Shown: one piece after another, positions 6,442-14,594 of the stretch | Layout: every line of letters begins with the position of its first letter | Position numbering within the stretch: position 1 is the first letter of the stretch | Origin: a virus | Reading direction: 5' to 3' (one strand) | Length of the DNA: 22,551 nt | Virus record (IMG/VR): IMGVR_UViG_3300043570_000086 | Span: 1-22,551 of that record | Notes under the pieces: model-generated | Seen by the model: only the letters and a program-made list of their open reading frames with translations | Database searches by the model: none | What the model was told of the DNA's origin: nothing | Translations under genes and position numbers: made by a program

Positions 6442-9400
6442 TTCTTCACCTCCTGAACAGTTAGTGTAACAGGCGCATACGTTGTAAGGTTTAATGCGGC
6501 TGACGAATACTGGTTATCAAAATTCACGGTATAAGTGTAAGTCCCTGGGAAAAGCCCTGCGTCCACATGATCAACAATTAAAGGAATTGCGGCTGTAAAA
6601 GGGCCATTTCCAGCAGAGCCAACTACACTTGTAAGAAGCCCCTGCCCAGTTCTGTTCAGAAGTGCATACGCAATAAAATTGCTACTATTTGGGGTTGATG
6701 TCACCTGAATAAGGACATTTGATTCAGTGCCGCCAACTTTAGTAAATGTAAGCGACAGAATGGTTCCTGAAGTGGTGTATGCTGGAACAACAATTGAAGT
6801 GCTTGTTTGTACCGAAGACACAGAATTGACAGCAAAGTTAGCAATCTTCAACGTACTGACCTGAAGGTCACCAATCTTGGCGGTCTGGATCACGCCGTCC
6901 TTGATGTTGGCAGATAAAGCAACAATTTCGTTTGAGGCGACCTTTGCCGCAGTAATGGCCCCTGCAAGAATTTTATTAGCAGTAATTGCGTCTGTTGCGA
7001 TTTCTGTGGCAGTTACGGCGTTTGCTGCGATTGTCCCCGCAGTTACAGCAGATGCAGCTATGTCTCCAGCCTGTACTGAACTAGCAGCCAGCTTGCCAGC
7101 AATTACAGCGCCAGCGGCTATTTTAGGCGATGAGATTGAACTATCTGTAATCTGAGTTCCAGTGATCTGACCCGTAACCTTAGCAGCAGCCACTGCCGCA
7201 ATCTGAGCGTCAGCCAGGGTTCCTGTAATATCAACAGCAGGAACTGCCGTTGTCCACGCCGCACCTGTGTAGCGATACAACTTATCGTCGGTTGTCAGGA
7301 ATACAACGCGGCCTTCAAACAGGTCAGTACTAGGCAATGTAGCTACAATCTCATAGCCGCCCTTTGCTTTCGACAGCGAAAAGACTTTATCAACCGTTAC
7401 ACCAGCATAGGCTCCTGATCCGGTAGCGCGGATCGTTACGCTTGCAGTATCTTCGTTATTATCAAAGCCAGCCGTTACCGAGTAGGTCTGCCCAGCATAA
7501 GAAACGGTCAAAGATTCTGGGTTGCTCAAAGTTGAGAGCGTGAACGATGTGCTTACATCCGTATTGCCGCTGAACACCTTAAAGCTGCCGGACGCTGGCG
7601 TGTACGAAACAATACCACCATTGGCATACGCAAATAACTGCACAACTTCTTTGGTAAGATAGCCGCTGATTGAGGCAGCGCCAGAGCCAGCAGCGCCCTC
7701 TTGTGATTTTGCAACGCTTAAAGATTTGGTAATGGTCGTACCATTGTACGTTCCAGTAAAGGTTGCAGAGCCAGTTGATGCGCTCATAGCAGTAACAGAG
7801 TATACCCCTGTCGTGGCATTTATAGTGGCAGTGATCCCTGATGACGCAGTTAAAGCAAACGTGGATGTAGTTGTTACATCGACAGTTCCCTCAAACATCT
7901 TGAAAGTGCCTGTAGCCGTGGCAAAGCTAATGACGTTTCCGCTTGCATCTGCCGCAAGGGTTATGGCCTCATTGGTTAAATAGCCAGAAACAACGGTAGC
8001 TTCATTAATGCCCAGGATAAGTGGATTGTTTAGCGGATCATAGATCGTCGGCGCAGTTGGCGTCACGGGCGCTAGATCATCCGCATCCCACGCATAGATA
8101 GCCGCGTTTTCTTCGACCAAAGCCATTGGAACTTGACCGTCAAAGCGGATTTCTTGACTGATGACGCGGAATAGTTTGTTCGACCAGCCTAGAGACTCAA
8201 GGCTAATGCGCACAACATCACCAACCTGACAGCCCAGTGCTTTGGCGTTAAAGGTTGTCGAGAACATCCCGCGATATTGATTGCGCTGCAAAACTTGCTT
8301 GGCAATGCGCTGCGCACGGCGACCATCTTCGACATATGGAAGATCAAGCGACATAACCCGCTCAATCCCATCAGAAGCTGCAAAGCCTACCTCTGGATAG
8401 TCCACCATTTGATAAAGGCTGTTGTTTGATGGATCGACATAGCGGCCACGGGCAATGTTGTAGTTTTCTGTCAATCCGCGAGTTTGCTGCCAATCAAACT
8501 CACCCAGCATTTCGCCTTCATTAAAGGTAAGCACATAGTCGGCAAGGTCGTTCTTCATTGCCGTTACCGTCAACTTGCCGCCATTGTCACGAAGTGTACC
8601 GTTCATTGACGCAAGCAAGTTGTTAATGATTTCCATGCGGTCATCAGCATCAGATGCAGTTCCGCTGGTGCGGTAACGTTTCTGAGTTCCGCCAATTGCC
8701 AAAGTTATGTTTTCATCACAGGTGTTGGCCGCTGTAATGAAAGACTCCATGTCTATGCGACTATAGGGAACACCACAACCAACTGATAACTTGCTGTTAA
8801 TCTCCCAACCAAGCAGCCACCAAAGTAATTGCAACGCAGGATTGTCAGTGTCATCCGCATTGGTGTAAGCGCCCCAAGTCGCTTGGTTGTTTGCACGATG
8901 TGAACCAGAGCCACCAGGCACAGTGCTATCCTTGCGCGGATCGTAAAGAAGAGCGCCATCGCCAATAACAGTTACGCGACTTGGCAAGCCACTTGCCAGA
9001 GGGCTTTCCGCTTTTTTGACATTGCCCGTTCGCTTGATGCGAAGATGCAGATAAGCGCAGCCAGTAAGGCGACGGCTTGATCCCCACTTTGTTCCACCAT
9101 TAATGGAAATGTAGTTGGCAGCAGTCCCCTCAGTGACAACTGCTACCGTTAAATATCCAGAATAGGTCGCCGTTACGCCACCAGCGAGTGTCCAGGCTTG
9201 TTTTTCCTCAAACCATATCTCAGTAATTGACGCAACTTTATGAGCAGCCACAGCAATAATATAATCAATATATTCTTGGTCTGTACCACTGGATTCGTGA
9301 TAGCGAAGGTCGAGTGGCATTGCTGTAGTGCCGAACACAGCCTTGCGTGGCGTAGACGGGTCTAGGCTTACGTTTAGGCGTGATATTTGTGTCCTTGGTA

Positions 9401-9575
9401 TCTTAGGACCAAAGAGTGCCATTGATGTTGTAGATAGTGCTAGTGAAACCCCTACGGCAGCAATAGTGCCAGCAGCGGCTGTGCTACCAAGCAATGCGAT
9501 TGAAATCTGTGGTGCAAAATACGCAACAGCAACAGCAGCCGCAACTATTGCAATAGTTTTTAGAGTCTTACCCAC
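6438..9575 (-). CDS. Tail tip attachment protein, lambda gpJ-like, with C-terminal Ig-like domains and repeat
   Basis: This 1045-aa protein is the central tip protein that closes the tail tube and carries the fibres. Residues 1-60 hold two hydrophobic stretches, usual for this family. Residues about 65-510 are the conserved core, with 'AVFGTTAMPLDLRYH', 'GVPYSRIDMESFITAANTCD', 'YNIARGRYVDP' and 'GCQVGDVVRISLESLGWS', resembling phage-tail_3/gpJ hub domains. Two tandem Ig-like repeats follow, each opening 'GYLT-[NK]-E' (about 530-630 and 635-735). Residues about 783-908 are a chain of ~10-residue repeats of the type 'A-x-x-I-x-A-x-A-V-T-A', a likely trimeric beta-helix or coiled stalk. The last 135 residues form a beta-rich C-terminal domain that may contact fibres or receptor. 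A GTG start at 9575 has GGAG 8 nt upstream and overlaps the preceding gene by 8 nt. Confidence 0.88.
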   Translation of the reverse strand: MGKTLKTIAIVAAAVAVAYFAPQISIALLGSTAAAGTIAAVGVSLALSTTSMALFGPKIPRTQISRLNVSLDPSTPRKAVFGTTAMPLDLRYHESSGTDQEYIDYIIAVAAHKVASITEIWFEEKQAWTLAGGVTATYSGYLTVAVVTEGTAANYISINGGTKWGSSRRLTGCAYLHLRIKRTGNVKKAESPLASGLPSRVTVIGDGALLYDPRKDSTVPGGSGSHRANNQATWGAYTNADDTDNPALQLLWWLLGWEINSKLSVGCGVPYSRIDMESFITAANTCDENITLAIGGTQKRYRTSGTASDADDRMEIINNLLASMNGTLRDNGGKLTVTAMKNDLADYVLTFNEGEMLGEFDWQQTRGLTENYNIARGRYVDPSNNSLYQMVDYPEVGFAASDGIERVMSLDLPYVEDGRRAQRIAKQVLQRNQYRGMFSTTFNAKALGCQVGDVVRISLESLGWSNKLFRVISQEIRFDGQVPMALVEENAAIYAWDADDLAPVTPTAPTIYDPLNNPLILGINEATVVSGYLTNEAITLAADASGNVISFATATGTFKMFEGTVDVTTTSTFALTASSGITATINATTGVYSVTAMSASTGSATFTGTYNGTTITKSLSVAKSQEGAAGSGAASISGYLTKEVVQLFAYANGGIVSYTPASGSFKVFSGNTDVSTSFTLSTLSNPESLTVSYAGQTYSVTAGFDNNEDTASVTIRATGSGAYAGVTVDKVFSLSKAKGGYEIVATLPSTDLFEGRVVFLTTDDKLYRYTGAAWTTAVPAVDITGTLADAQIAAVAAAKVTGQITGTQITDSSISSPKIAAGAVIAGKLAASSVQAGDIAASAVTAGTIAANAVTATEIATDAITANKILAGAITAAKVASNEIVALSANIKDGVIQTAKIGDLQVSTLKIANFAVNSVSSVQTSTSIVVPAYTTSGTILSLTFTKVGGTESNVLIQVTSTPNSSNFIAYALLNRTGQGLLTSVVGSAGNGPFTAAIPLIVDHVDAGLFPGTYTYTVNFDNQYSSAALNLTTYAPVTLTVQEVKK

Positions 9576-9966
9576 GGCCTACACTCCAACATTTGCCCCA
9601 GAAAGATCGGTTAATGCGCTCCAATCCATCGTCTGAAACGAAATAAGCGAAGCCACCTACTACTACTCCAACGCTGTCATTAAAGAAAGCCAAGTCTCCA
9701 CGCTGCGCATGGCCTATTGCTACCTCTGGAAACTTGCCATCCATAGTGGCCTCAAGGGTTCCTGCGCCAATGTCTTGAATCGCCTTTAAGCTAGTTTTAA
9801 GGCTGTCATACTTGCCACGAAACTCAGACATAGGGTCTTCGCCCGTTATAGCCTCAACGGCCCCTGCCGCAAACAAGCAACAATCATTCACGCCATACTC
9901 GAACGGCTCATGGCGCTTGGTAATAATGTAGTTGGATAGGGCTTCTTCCCAAGTTGATATTCTCAT
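9568..9966 (-). CDS. Tail-tip NlpC/P60-like (DUF6950-type) protein in the lambda K position
   Basis: This 132-aa protein has the N-terminal signature of the NlpC/P60-like phage tail family: 'FEYGVNDCCLFAAGAV' (D28-C29), a following 'FRGKYDSL' and, near residue 85, 'GHAQRGDLAFF', the strand where NlpC/P60 enzymes carry R-G-D-L. It is the right length for the small DUF6950 group. NlpC/P60 peptidases use a Cys-His pair to cut peptidoglycan peptides. Here the expected 'H-V-G-I' strand reads S98-V-G-V, so the catalytic His seems absent at its usual place. It may be a structural tip protein derived from a peptidase instead of an active enzyme. It overlaps the upstream gene by ATGA and the J-like gene by 8 nt, in the position of lambda K. 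Confidence 0.75.
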   Translation of the reverse strand: MRISTWEEALSNYIITKRHEPFEYGVNDCCLFAAGAVEAITGEDPMSEFRGKYDSLKTSLKAIQDIGAGTLEATMDGKFPEVAIGHAQRGDLAFFNDSVGVVVGGFAYFVSDDGLERINRSFWGKCWSVGRG

Positions 9967-10598
9967 CGAAAATTCCCATTGCTTCCGTCTTCAAAGCCAC
10001 CGCCGCCACCACCACCGTAGCCATAGCTACCAGCTTCAGCCATACCGTTTGCTGCTGCTATAGATGTTTCCGCGCTTAGATCGCCAGCGTCAAAGATGTT
10101 CTGAATAAGATAAGTTTTGTTTTGTGCGCCAGCGATACTTGTCAAATAGTTTTCGATTGTGAGTGTTACCGTCTGACTTTCCGCACTACCAGAAATACCT
10201 ACCTCGTTCATGTAACCAGTGTAATAGGCTACAACAGAACCAACTTGGCTTTCATTCTGATCAACGCAATAAAACCAAAGTCTTGCAATGCGCCCCTGCC
10301 ACTTTGACTTGTCGCCAATAATAGCCAAAAAGTCAGCATTGTTTACTAAAAGTCCGCTCATTGATATTGCCACGGTATCAGAGCCTGTTTCATTATGTTT
10401 AACAGGAGATACATTTATTAGATTGTGATCAAAACTTTCGTAAGTTCCATCCAATTCTGAATCACCTGATCCAGAGATTGTCTTATCATAAAGACCGCTT
10501 GTGCCTCGCAGTACATCGCCAACAAAGTCAGCGTAGATTAGAACGCGCCAGTTAACGACTGTGGCTTCAAGTGCCGCCTGTGTTGTTGCATCAACCAT
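9963..10598 (-). CDS. Tail-tip/baseplate hub protein in the lambda L position
   Basis: This 211-aa, mostly beta protein begins with 'VVNWRVLIYADFVGDVLRGT' and runs through 'SPVKHNETGSDTVAISMSGL' to 'GRIARLWFYCVDQNES', 'VVAYYTGYMNEVGISGS' and 'QTVTLTIENYL'. The motif G-R-x-A-R-x-W followed by Y-x-G-Y-M and T-V-T-L-x-x-E-N is typical of hub-like proteins between the distal tail protein and the NlpC/P60 protein in siphophages and gene transfer agents (compare DUF2163-type proteins). The C-terminus is a flexible Gly-rich tail (GYGGGGGGGFEDG). It starts in a TAATG overlap with the preceding gene. The hub role rests on position and general fold, since no catalytic residues are evident. Confidence 0.65.
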   Translation of the reverse strand: MVDATTQAALEATVVNWRVLIYADFVGDVLRGTSGLYDKTISGSGDSELDGTYESFDHNLINVSPVKHNETGSDTVAISMSGLLVNNADFLAIIGDKSKWQGRIARLWFYCVDQNESQVGSVVAYYTGYMNEVGISGSAESQTVTLTIENYLTSIAGAQNKTYLIQNIFDAGDLSAETSIAAANGMAEAGSYGYGGGGGGGFEDGSNGNFR

Positions 10599-11188
10599 TA
10601 GAAGGACTCCCGTAGGTTCAGTGAAAGGCTATATACATAACCGTTCTCAACTGAAAGCGTTGGCTCCTCTACAAAGTACATTAGGCAATATGGGTTCTTG
10701 TATTCAATCGCTGCGTTGTCAGATGACGCTGTGCGAATGGGTGGCTCAAAAGTCAGGGTGGCAACGCCCGATCCGTTTGACGTTACATTCTCAGTCAACT
10801 GCAAAAGCTGGTTGTTAATGGTGACATACTGACCCGCGACAAGCACCGTTGTTGATACGGGCCATCCGTCAGTAGCTAATGTGCGACCAGTTTGCCCAGC
10901 CCCATTGACTAACGGAGTGGCTGTAGATGCAGACTGCGCAATTGGATCAACTGGTATCTGAAAGTCGTTAGCACGGCCACGGCTCTTGGCTATGAACGAG
11001 CGCCATGCGTTAACATTTGTCGTTCCCACAATTGGCGGCAAAGCAATTTGGCATTCCCACCATCCACGCCCAGATGCAATGGTCTGCCTACGGCCCGTCC
11101 AATCAGATACGTTGGTCTGCGCTGGCATAAGCAGCCGCCACGACATGCCCTGCGGCTTTGGTGTCGAAGGATATGTGATTGTCGCCAT
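10598..11188 (-). CDS. Distal tail / minor tail protein in the lambda M position
   Basis: This 196-aa protein follows the tape measure in a TAATG overlap. The N-terminal third ('MSWRLLMPAQTNVSDWTGRR', 'GWWECQIALPPI', 'AWRSFIAKSRGRANDFQIPV') resembles the distal-tail fold, in which a strand carrying the tail-tube sequence is compared with a sheet. The middle has 'GWPVSTTVLVAGQYVTI', then 'LLQLTENVTSNGSGVATLTF' and 'EPPIR', a phrase widely found in phage tail-tip proteins with an inserted OB- or SH3-like domain. The end returns to beta strands ('SLSLNLRESF'). It probably forms the ring joining the tail tube to the tip hub. The family is recognised, but exact equivalence to lambda gpM is inferred from gene order. 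Confidence 0.68.
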   Translation of the reverse strand: MATITYPSTPKPQGMSWRLLMPAQTNVSDWTGRRQTIASGRGWWECQIALPPIVGTTNVNAWRSFIAKSRGRANDFQIPVDPIAQSASTATPLVNGAGQTGRTLATDGWPVSTTVLVAGQYVTINNQLLQLTENVTSNGSGVATLTFEPPIRTASSDNAAIEYKNPYCLMYFVEEPTLSVENGYVYSLSLNLRESF

Positions 11189-13155
11189 TACTGCATTGCT
11201 CCACCGAGGCGTGGCCTACGAAGATTTGAGATTGTGCGTGACTCTGCTGCTGCGATAATTGCCGGAGCAGTCTCAAGGATGCCTTGCATTACCTGAGCGC
11301 GAACAGCGGCTGGATCATTTGAGCCACGGGCGTCTACGCTGATGTTAAAGCTGCTTCCACCGCCGTTACCGCCGCGCATGTTGCCGTTAGGAATAATTGT
11401 GCCGTTGCCACCTGGAACAAATAGTTCTGGGCCGCGTTCGCCAACCATGTATGGCTTGTTGCTGTCTACTGAACCGCCATAAGCCCTTACTCCGGCAAGG
11501 TTTACGCTAGAGCCAAAGCCACCAGTTGGACCACCCGCTGCGCCACCTAAAGCGCCACTTACAATACCCACAATCTGCTGCACAATAAATAACCGAAACA
11601 GTTCGTCAATGACTGCGCTAATAATACCCTTCATTGCAGTTTTAAATGACATTGCCCCAGTAAGCATACCCTTAAATGAGTTTGCTACGGAATTTCCTAT
11701 AGAATCAAAAGACTTCTTCATTTCATCCGCACGAGCTATTATGTCATCCATTTCTTTGCTGACAGGAAGGTCTTTAAAATCAGGCAAAGCGTCTTTGGCC
11801 ATGCGGTCAGCGTCTTTAAGACTTTCTTTAAGCGCATCATTATAATGCGCCATCTCAATAGATTCGACAGCAGTCTTGAATGGCTCAATAGTTGCGCTTT
11901 GTCCGGCTTTAGACAAATCCATAAAAGATTTTTCTAGTTCAGCAATCTGCCGTTGGTAAGCAGGAATTTCCTTCATCCCAACCTTGCCAATCTTTTCCAT
12001 AAAGGACTCGATTGACTTCAACTCTCTTTCTTGCTCTTTTTCAGCTTCAGTTTTACCAGTGCGCTTCTTGCCGCGAACCTTTTTCATGGAATCCAGCAAT
12101 TTGTTATAGGATGAAGTTTCAGCGTCTACAGCAGACCTAAACTTATCTTGAGATATCTTTCCATTCGCATAGGCATTGCGCAAATTGTTTATAGCTTGCT
12201 CATGCTTTTCAGTTGCCATAGCCGAAGCACCCATTGCAGCCGATAGGGTGTAGGATTCGGCTTGAGATTTTCTTGTAGCTATCTGGAAACCTTCTAGGCG
12301 CTTTTCCAACACGCCCAAAGCGGTTTCAGCTTTTTTAGTGTTAGCAAGTTGTCTTGCTGTATTTTGATTGTCTTGCCCAATGTTCGCAAACGCCTCAGAC
12401 CCAGAAAGAGCGTCTTGATATTTTGTGTTTGCTTCGCCAATGGCGATAATTCCATTCAGCTTTGTCCTGGCTAATGCAGCTTCAATCCGCGCAAGTTGCA
12501 ATGCAGCCTGAGCCTGATCTGCGTAACGAGCAGTTAAAATAGCACTTGCATTTGCTGCTTGTATAGCAGTCTGGGCAATATCACGATTGTTTTTAGCCAA
12601 CAATTCATCAATTGCCACCAAATCCTTAACGGATGCAGTCTGCAAATGGTAGCTATCAGTTAGGCTGTCTATAGAGGATTTAGTCTTGTCGCTTTCTTCA
12701 CCCGTTAAAATAAACTTTTCAACAAGGTATCCCAAGACCATTGAAGCGCCAATAATTAAAACACTCCAAGGGCCAGCAAGAAAATTACCAATAGCCCCAG
12801 CCTTGCCGCCCATTTGCTGCATGGCAATACCGACTTGACCAATTTGCTGGTTAAATGCTTGTACTGGACTCGCGCCAGTTGAAACACTGGTTGCAAAATC
12901 GTTGATTTGCATACCAAGTTGCTGAGTGCCTTGACGGGTTTGACGCAACGCTTTGGATTGCGCATCAAGAGCATTATTATATCGAACGCCATTACTAATC
13001 ACGGCATTAGTTGATGAAGCAAGGCCAGCATTAGCGGATTTCAACTGCTCAGTTTCTTTGCGCAGTGAATCAACGGAAGATATTAATTTCTGAAGCTGCT
13101 CCTGCCCAGAGACTTGAGCAGCAAATAGAAACTCAACTCTTTGGTCTTGGGCCAC
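11188..13155 (-). CDS. Tail length tape measure protein, lambda gpH-like
   Basis: This 655-aa protein has an N-terminal coiled coil ('LQKLISSVDSLRKETEQLKS'), a hydrophobic segment at about residues 118-147 ('PWSVLIIGASMVLGYLVEKF'), long helical Ala/Lys/Glu-rich middle parts, a second apolar segment near 525-550 ('LFRLFIVQQIVGIVSGALGG') and a C-terminal domain like the lambda tape-measure end ('GERGPELFVPGGNGTIIPNG', 'SFNISVDARGSNDPAAVRAQ'). It sets tail length and later passes into the cell membrane on infection. At about 0.15 nm per residue it predicts a tail near 100 nm if not trimmed. The start is GTG at 13155, with AGAAAGG upstream, and it overlaps the end of the frameshifted chaperone by 23 nt, as in other G/GT-H junctions. 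Confidence 0.9.
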   Translation of the reverse strand: MAQDQRVEFLFAAQVSGQEQLQKLISSVDSLRKETEQLKSANAGLASSTNAVISNGVRYNNALDAQSKALRQTRQGTQQLGMQINDFATSVSTGASPVQAFNQQIGQVGIAMQQMGGKAGAIGNFLAGPWSVLIIGASMVLGYLVEKFILTGEESDKTKSSIDSLTDSYHLQTASVKDLVAIDELLAKNNRDIAQTAIQAANASAILTARYADQAQAALQLARIEAALARTKLNGIIAIGEANTKYQDALSGSEAFANIGQDNQNTARQLANTKKAETALGVLEKRLEGFQIATRKSQAESYTLSAAMGASAMATEKHEQAINNLRNAYANGKISQDKFRSAVDAETSSYNKLLDSMKKVRGKKRTGKTEAEKEQERELKSIESFMEKIGKVGMKEIPAYQRQIAELEKSFMDLSKAGQSATIEPFKTAVESIEMAHYNDALKESLKDADRMAKDALPDFKDLPVSKEMDDIIARADEMKKSFDSIGNSVANSFKGMLTGAMSFKTAMKGIISAVIDELFRLFIVQQIVGIVSGALGGAAGGPTGGFGSSVNLAGVRAYGGSVDSNKPYMVGERGPELFVPGGNGTIIPNGNMRGGNGGGSSFNISVDARGSNDPAAVRAQVMQGILETAPAIIAAAESRTISNLRRPRLGGAMQ

Positions 13156-13632
13156 GCTTTTGCCTTTCTTCGCTCAGGTTAAAATAAGCGACCCATTCGT
13201 TATACTCTTCAATTGAAATAAGTTCAATCTCTGCAATGGTTTTGCCAAGTCGATCCGCCAAGGTGAGTAAATTATACCTAAACGGATCGCCTCTTAGTTT
13301 TTTTCCTGCTCCTCGACACTGTCCCCGCTCATAAATGCGGCAGCAACAGTTGAAATCACAGATACCTCTTCGCGCATAAGAACGGCCTTGTCCTCAAGCG
13401 TAAACAGTTTTTCACCCTGACCATTTTCAGCCTTAAGAACAATAAGGTCAACCATTGCATCAAAAGATGCCGAACCCAAAAAGTTAGGGTGCTTACGCTG
13501 GATACGGTTTAATTCACCAGCAAGCAGAGGGCCATAATAGACCTTCTCTGGCTTGCCCTCATCACCCCACTGTGGAACTTCTATGTGACGCTTATTCGAT
13601 GTCCGCTCTGCGATACGCTTGGCAATACTCAT
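13133..13632 (-). CDS. Tail assembly chaperone, long GT-like form made by -1 frameshifting
   Basis: Reading of the G-like gene shifts back by 1 nt at the heptamer A-AAA-AAC (13297-13303), just before its TAA stop, and continues for 54 codons to a TGA at 13133-13135. The product would be 166 aa. The added part begins LRGDPFRYNLLTLADRLGKT and contains 'IELISIEEYNEWVAYFNL', which has the classic look of the T domain of siphophage chaperones (L-A-x-x-L-G-x-T-[IV]-x-E-[IL] ... EEYxEWxAYF). That recognisable domain has no start codon or ribosome site of its own, so frameshifting is the natural route. In lambda, gpG coats the tape measure and gpGT recruits tube subunits, and neither stays in the tail. 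Position directly before the tape measure fits exactly. Confidence 0.85.
13294..13632 (-). CDS. Tail assembly chaperone, short G-like form
   Basis: This 112-aa protein begins MSIAKRIAERTSNKRHIEVP, with 'WGDEGKPEKVYYGPLLAGEL' and a helical C-terminal half ('TLEDKAVLMREEVSVISTVA') ending in an acidic tail (DSVEEQEKN). Its size, charge and place between the tube genes and the tape measure match the short chaperone of lambda-like and HK97-like tails, which binds the tape measure during assembly. The ATG at 13632 has an AAGGAAG element about 8 nt upstream, 15 nt after the stop of the second tube gene. The last codons (GAA AAA AAC TAA) form a slippery site, so part of the product should be extended into the GT-like form. 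Confidence 0.85.
   Translation of the reverse strand: MSIAKRIAERTSNKRHIEVPQWGDEGKPEKVYYGPLLAGELNRIQRKHPNFLGSASFDAMVDLIVLKAENGQGEKLFTLEDKAVLMREEVSVISTVAAAFMSGDSVEEQEKN
13297..13303 (-). promoter_or_regulatory. -1 ribosomal frameshift site (A AAA AAC)
   Basis: The heptamer A-AAA-AAC is in the phase required for X-XXY-YYZ slippage (zero-frame codons AAA AAC) and sits immediately before the TAA stop of the short chaperone. A slip back by one leads into a 54-codon extension with a conserved T-like domain. The 20 nt just after the heptamer (13278-13297) can form an imperfect hairpin (8 positions per arm, one mismatch, CGAT loop). It starts without the usual 5-9 nt spacer, so its stimulatory role is uncertain. 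Confidence 0.82.
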
Positions 13633-13647
13633 ATTAATCTTCCTTAA

Positions 13648-14040
13648 TTATACAGCCGCGCTAGTCAAAGCCCCTGTTCCTTGAACAGTGATAGTGGATT
13701 CCACCATACCATCGAAGCTGCCAGTGATAGTCTTACCAGTTACAATGGCTTGACCCGTGTAATAAATGTCGGTCGAAACTGCGCCCTCTGGGTAAAAGCG
13801 GATAGCTACTTCAGCGCCAGGGATCAATGCTCCTTGACCTGTGGTATCAGTTTCGTCCCAAAACACATCAACCGAACCAGACCAACCCTTTAAGGTAGTC
13901 TTAAACGTGCGATAGCTATCGCTCATTGAGGTATCTTCAACAGTATCGGCAGTTTCCTCAAGCGAGTACGAACGAATTTCAAGCACGTTGTTGGTCGATC
14001 CAACGCGAACTGTGCCTTCTGAACCAGTATGGGTAGCCAT
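13648..14040 (-). CDS. Tail tube protein, second paralogue
   Basis: This 130-aa protein begins MATHTGSEGTVRVGSTNNVL and contains 'EIRSYSLEETADTVEDTSM', 'FKTTLKGWSGSVDVFWDETD' and 'AIVTGKTITGSFDGMVESTI'. It matches the neighbouring gene at roughly three quarters of its positions by eye, so the two are tandem paralogues. The strand pattern, with W-x-G-S-V-x-x-x-W-D and a final T-x-Q-G-T-G-x-L-T, is that of siphophage major tail proteins of the lambda gpV/TP901 type, which stack as hexameric rings into the tail tube. The ATG lies behind TAAGGA, where the TAA ends the upstream copy, giving very tight spacing. Both copies keep the whole domain, so neither looks like a remnant. Confidence 0.85.
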   Translation of the reverse strand: MATHTGSEGTVRVGSTNNVLEIRSYSLEETADTVEDTSMSDSYRTFKTTLKGWSGSVDVFWDETDTTGQGALIPGAEVAIRFYPEGAVSTDIYYTGQAIVTGKTITGSFDGMVESTITVQGTGALTSAAV

Positions 14041-14049
14041 GTCTTATCC

Positions 14050-14448
14050 TTACGCCAGTGTTGCTTCAGTCAAAGCACCAGTGCCTTGAAGCGTGATTGT
14101 TGATTCCACCATACCGTCAAAGCTGCCAGTGATCGTCTTGCCTGTCACAATTGCCGTTCCGGTGTAGTACTTTTCAGATACGCCAGCCGACGCACCTTCT
14201 GGAAATACGTTAATTGTCGCTTCAGCGCCGACCACAAGGCCACCTTGGCCCAAGGTGTCAGTCTCATCCCAGAATACATCAACGGAGCCTGACCAGCCCT
14301 TTAGAGTCGTTTTGAAGCTGCGATAGCTATCACCCATCGAAGTGTCTTCGACGGTATCAGCGGTTTCTTCCAAAGAGTAGGAGCGAATCTCTGCGATGGT
14401 GTTCGCACCAACCTTGAGCGTTCCTTCACTGCCAGTATGCGTAGCCAT
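14050..14448 (-). CDS. Tail tube protein, first paralogue
   Basis: This 132-aa protein is the upstream member of a tandem pair and starts in a TAATG overlap with the 48-aa gene. Its N-terminus (MATHTGSEGTLKVGANTIAE), the central 'TTLKGWSGSVDVFWDETDTL' and the C-terminal 'TGKTITGSFDGMVESTITLQ' are shared almost unchanged with the downstream copy. Differences cluster in a loop around residues 70-95 ('GGLVVGAEATINVFPEGASA'), probably exposed on the tube. The fold and position are those of the major tail (tube) protein. It is open whether both copies enter one mixed tube or one is the main subunit. Nothing in ribosome-site strength clearly favours either. Confidence 0.85.
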   Translation of the reverse strand: MATHTGSEGTLKVGANTIAEIRSYSLEETADTVEDTSMGDSYRSFKTTLKGWSGSVDVFWDETDTLGQGGLVVGAEATINVFPEGASAGVSEKYYTGTAIVTGKTITGSFDGMVESTITLQGTGALTEATLA

Positions 14449-14594
14449 TACTCAGACTCCTCGACTTTCTCTGCTTGAACCTTTGGCTTTGCAGCCTTCT
14501 TTACATCCCAGCCCTTAGACTGATAGTGTGCCAGATCAACCTCACAGGCAAGTATTTCATCACCAGCTTTGTTGTAAACTTTGACCATCTTCAT
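14448..14594 (-). CDS. 48-aa protein between tail terminator and tail tube genes
   Basis: This short gene links its neighbours by an ATGA overlap upstream and a TAATG overlap downstream, strong evidence that it is real. The protein reads MKMVKVYNKAGDEILACEVD, then 'LAHYQSKGWDVKKAAKPK' and a charged end (VQAEKVEESE). The pattern V-x-V-Y-N-K-x-G, then A-H-Y-x-x-K-G-W followed by a Lys/Ala/Pro-rich tail recurs in small phage proteins that precede tail tube genes. The K-G-W turn resembles the small helical folds of Rho-N-like or FluMu-type proteins. I cannot assign a function. A helper of tube or terminator assembly is a guess from position. Confidence 0.8.
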   Translation of the reverse strand: MKMVKVYNKAGDEILACEVDLAHYQSKGWDVKKAAKPKVQAEKVEESE

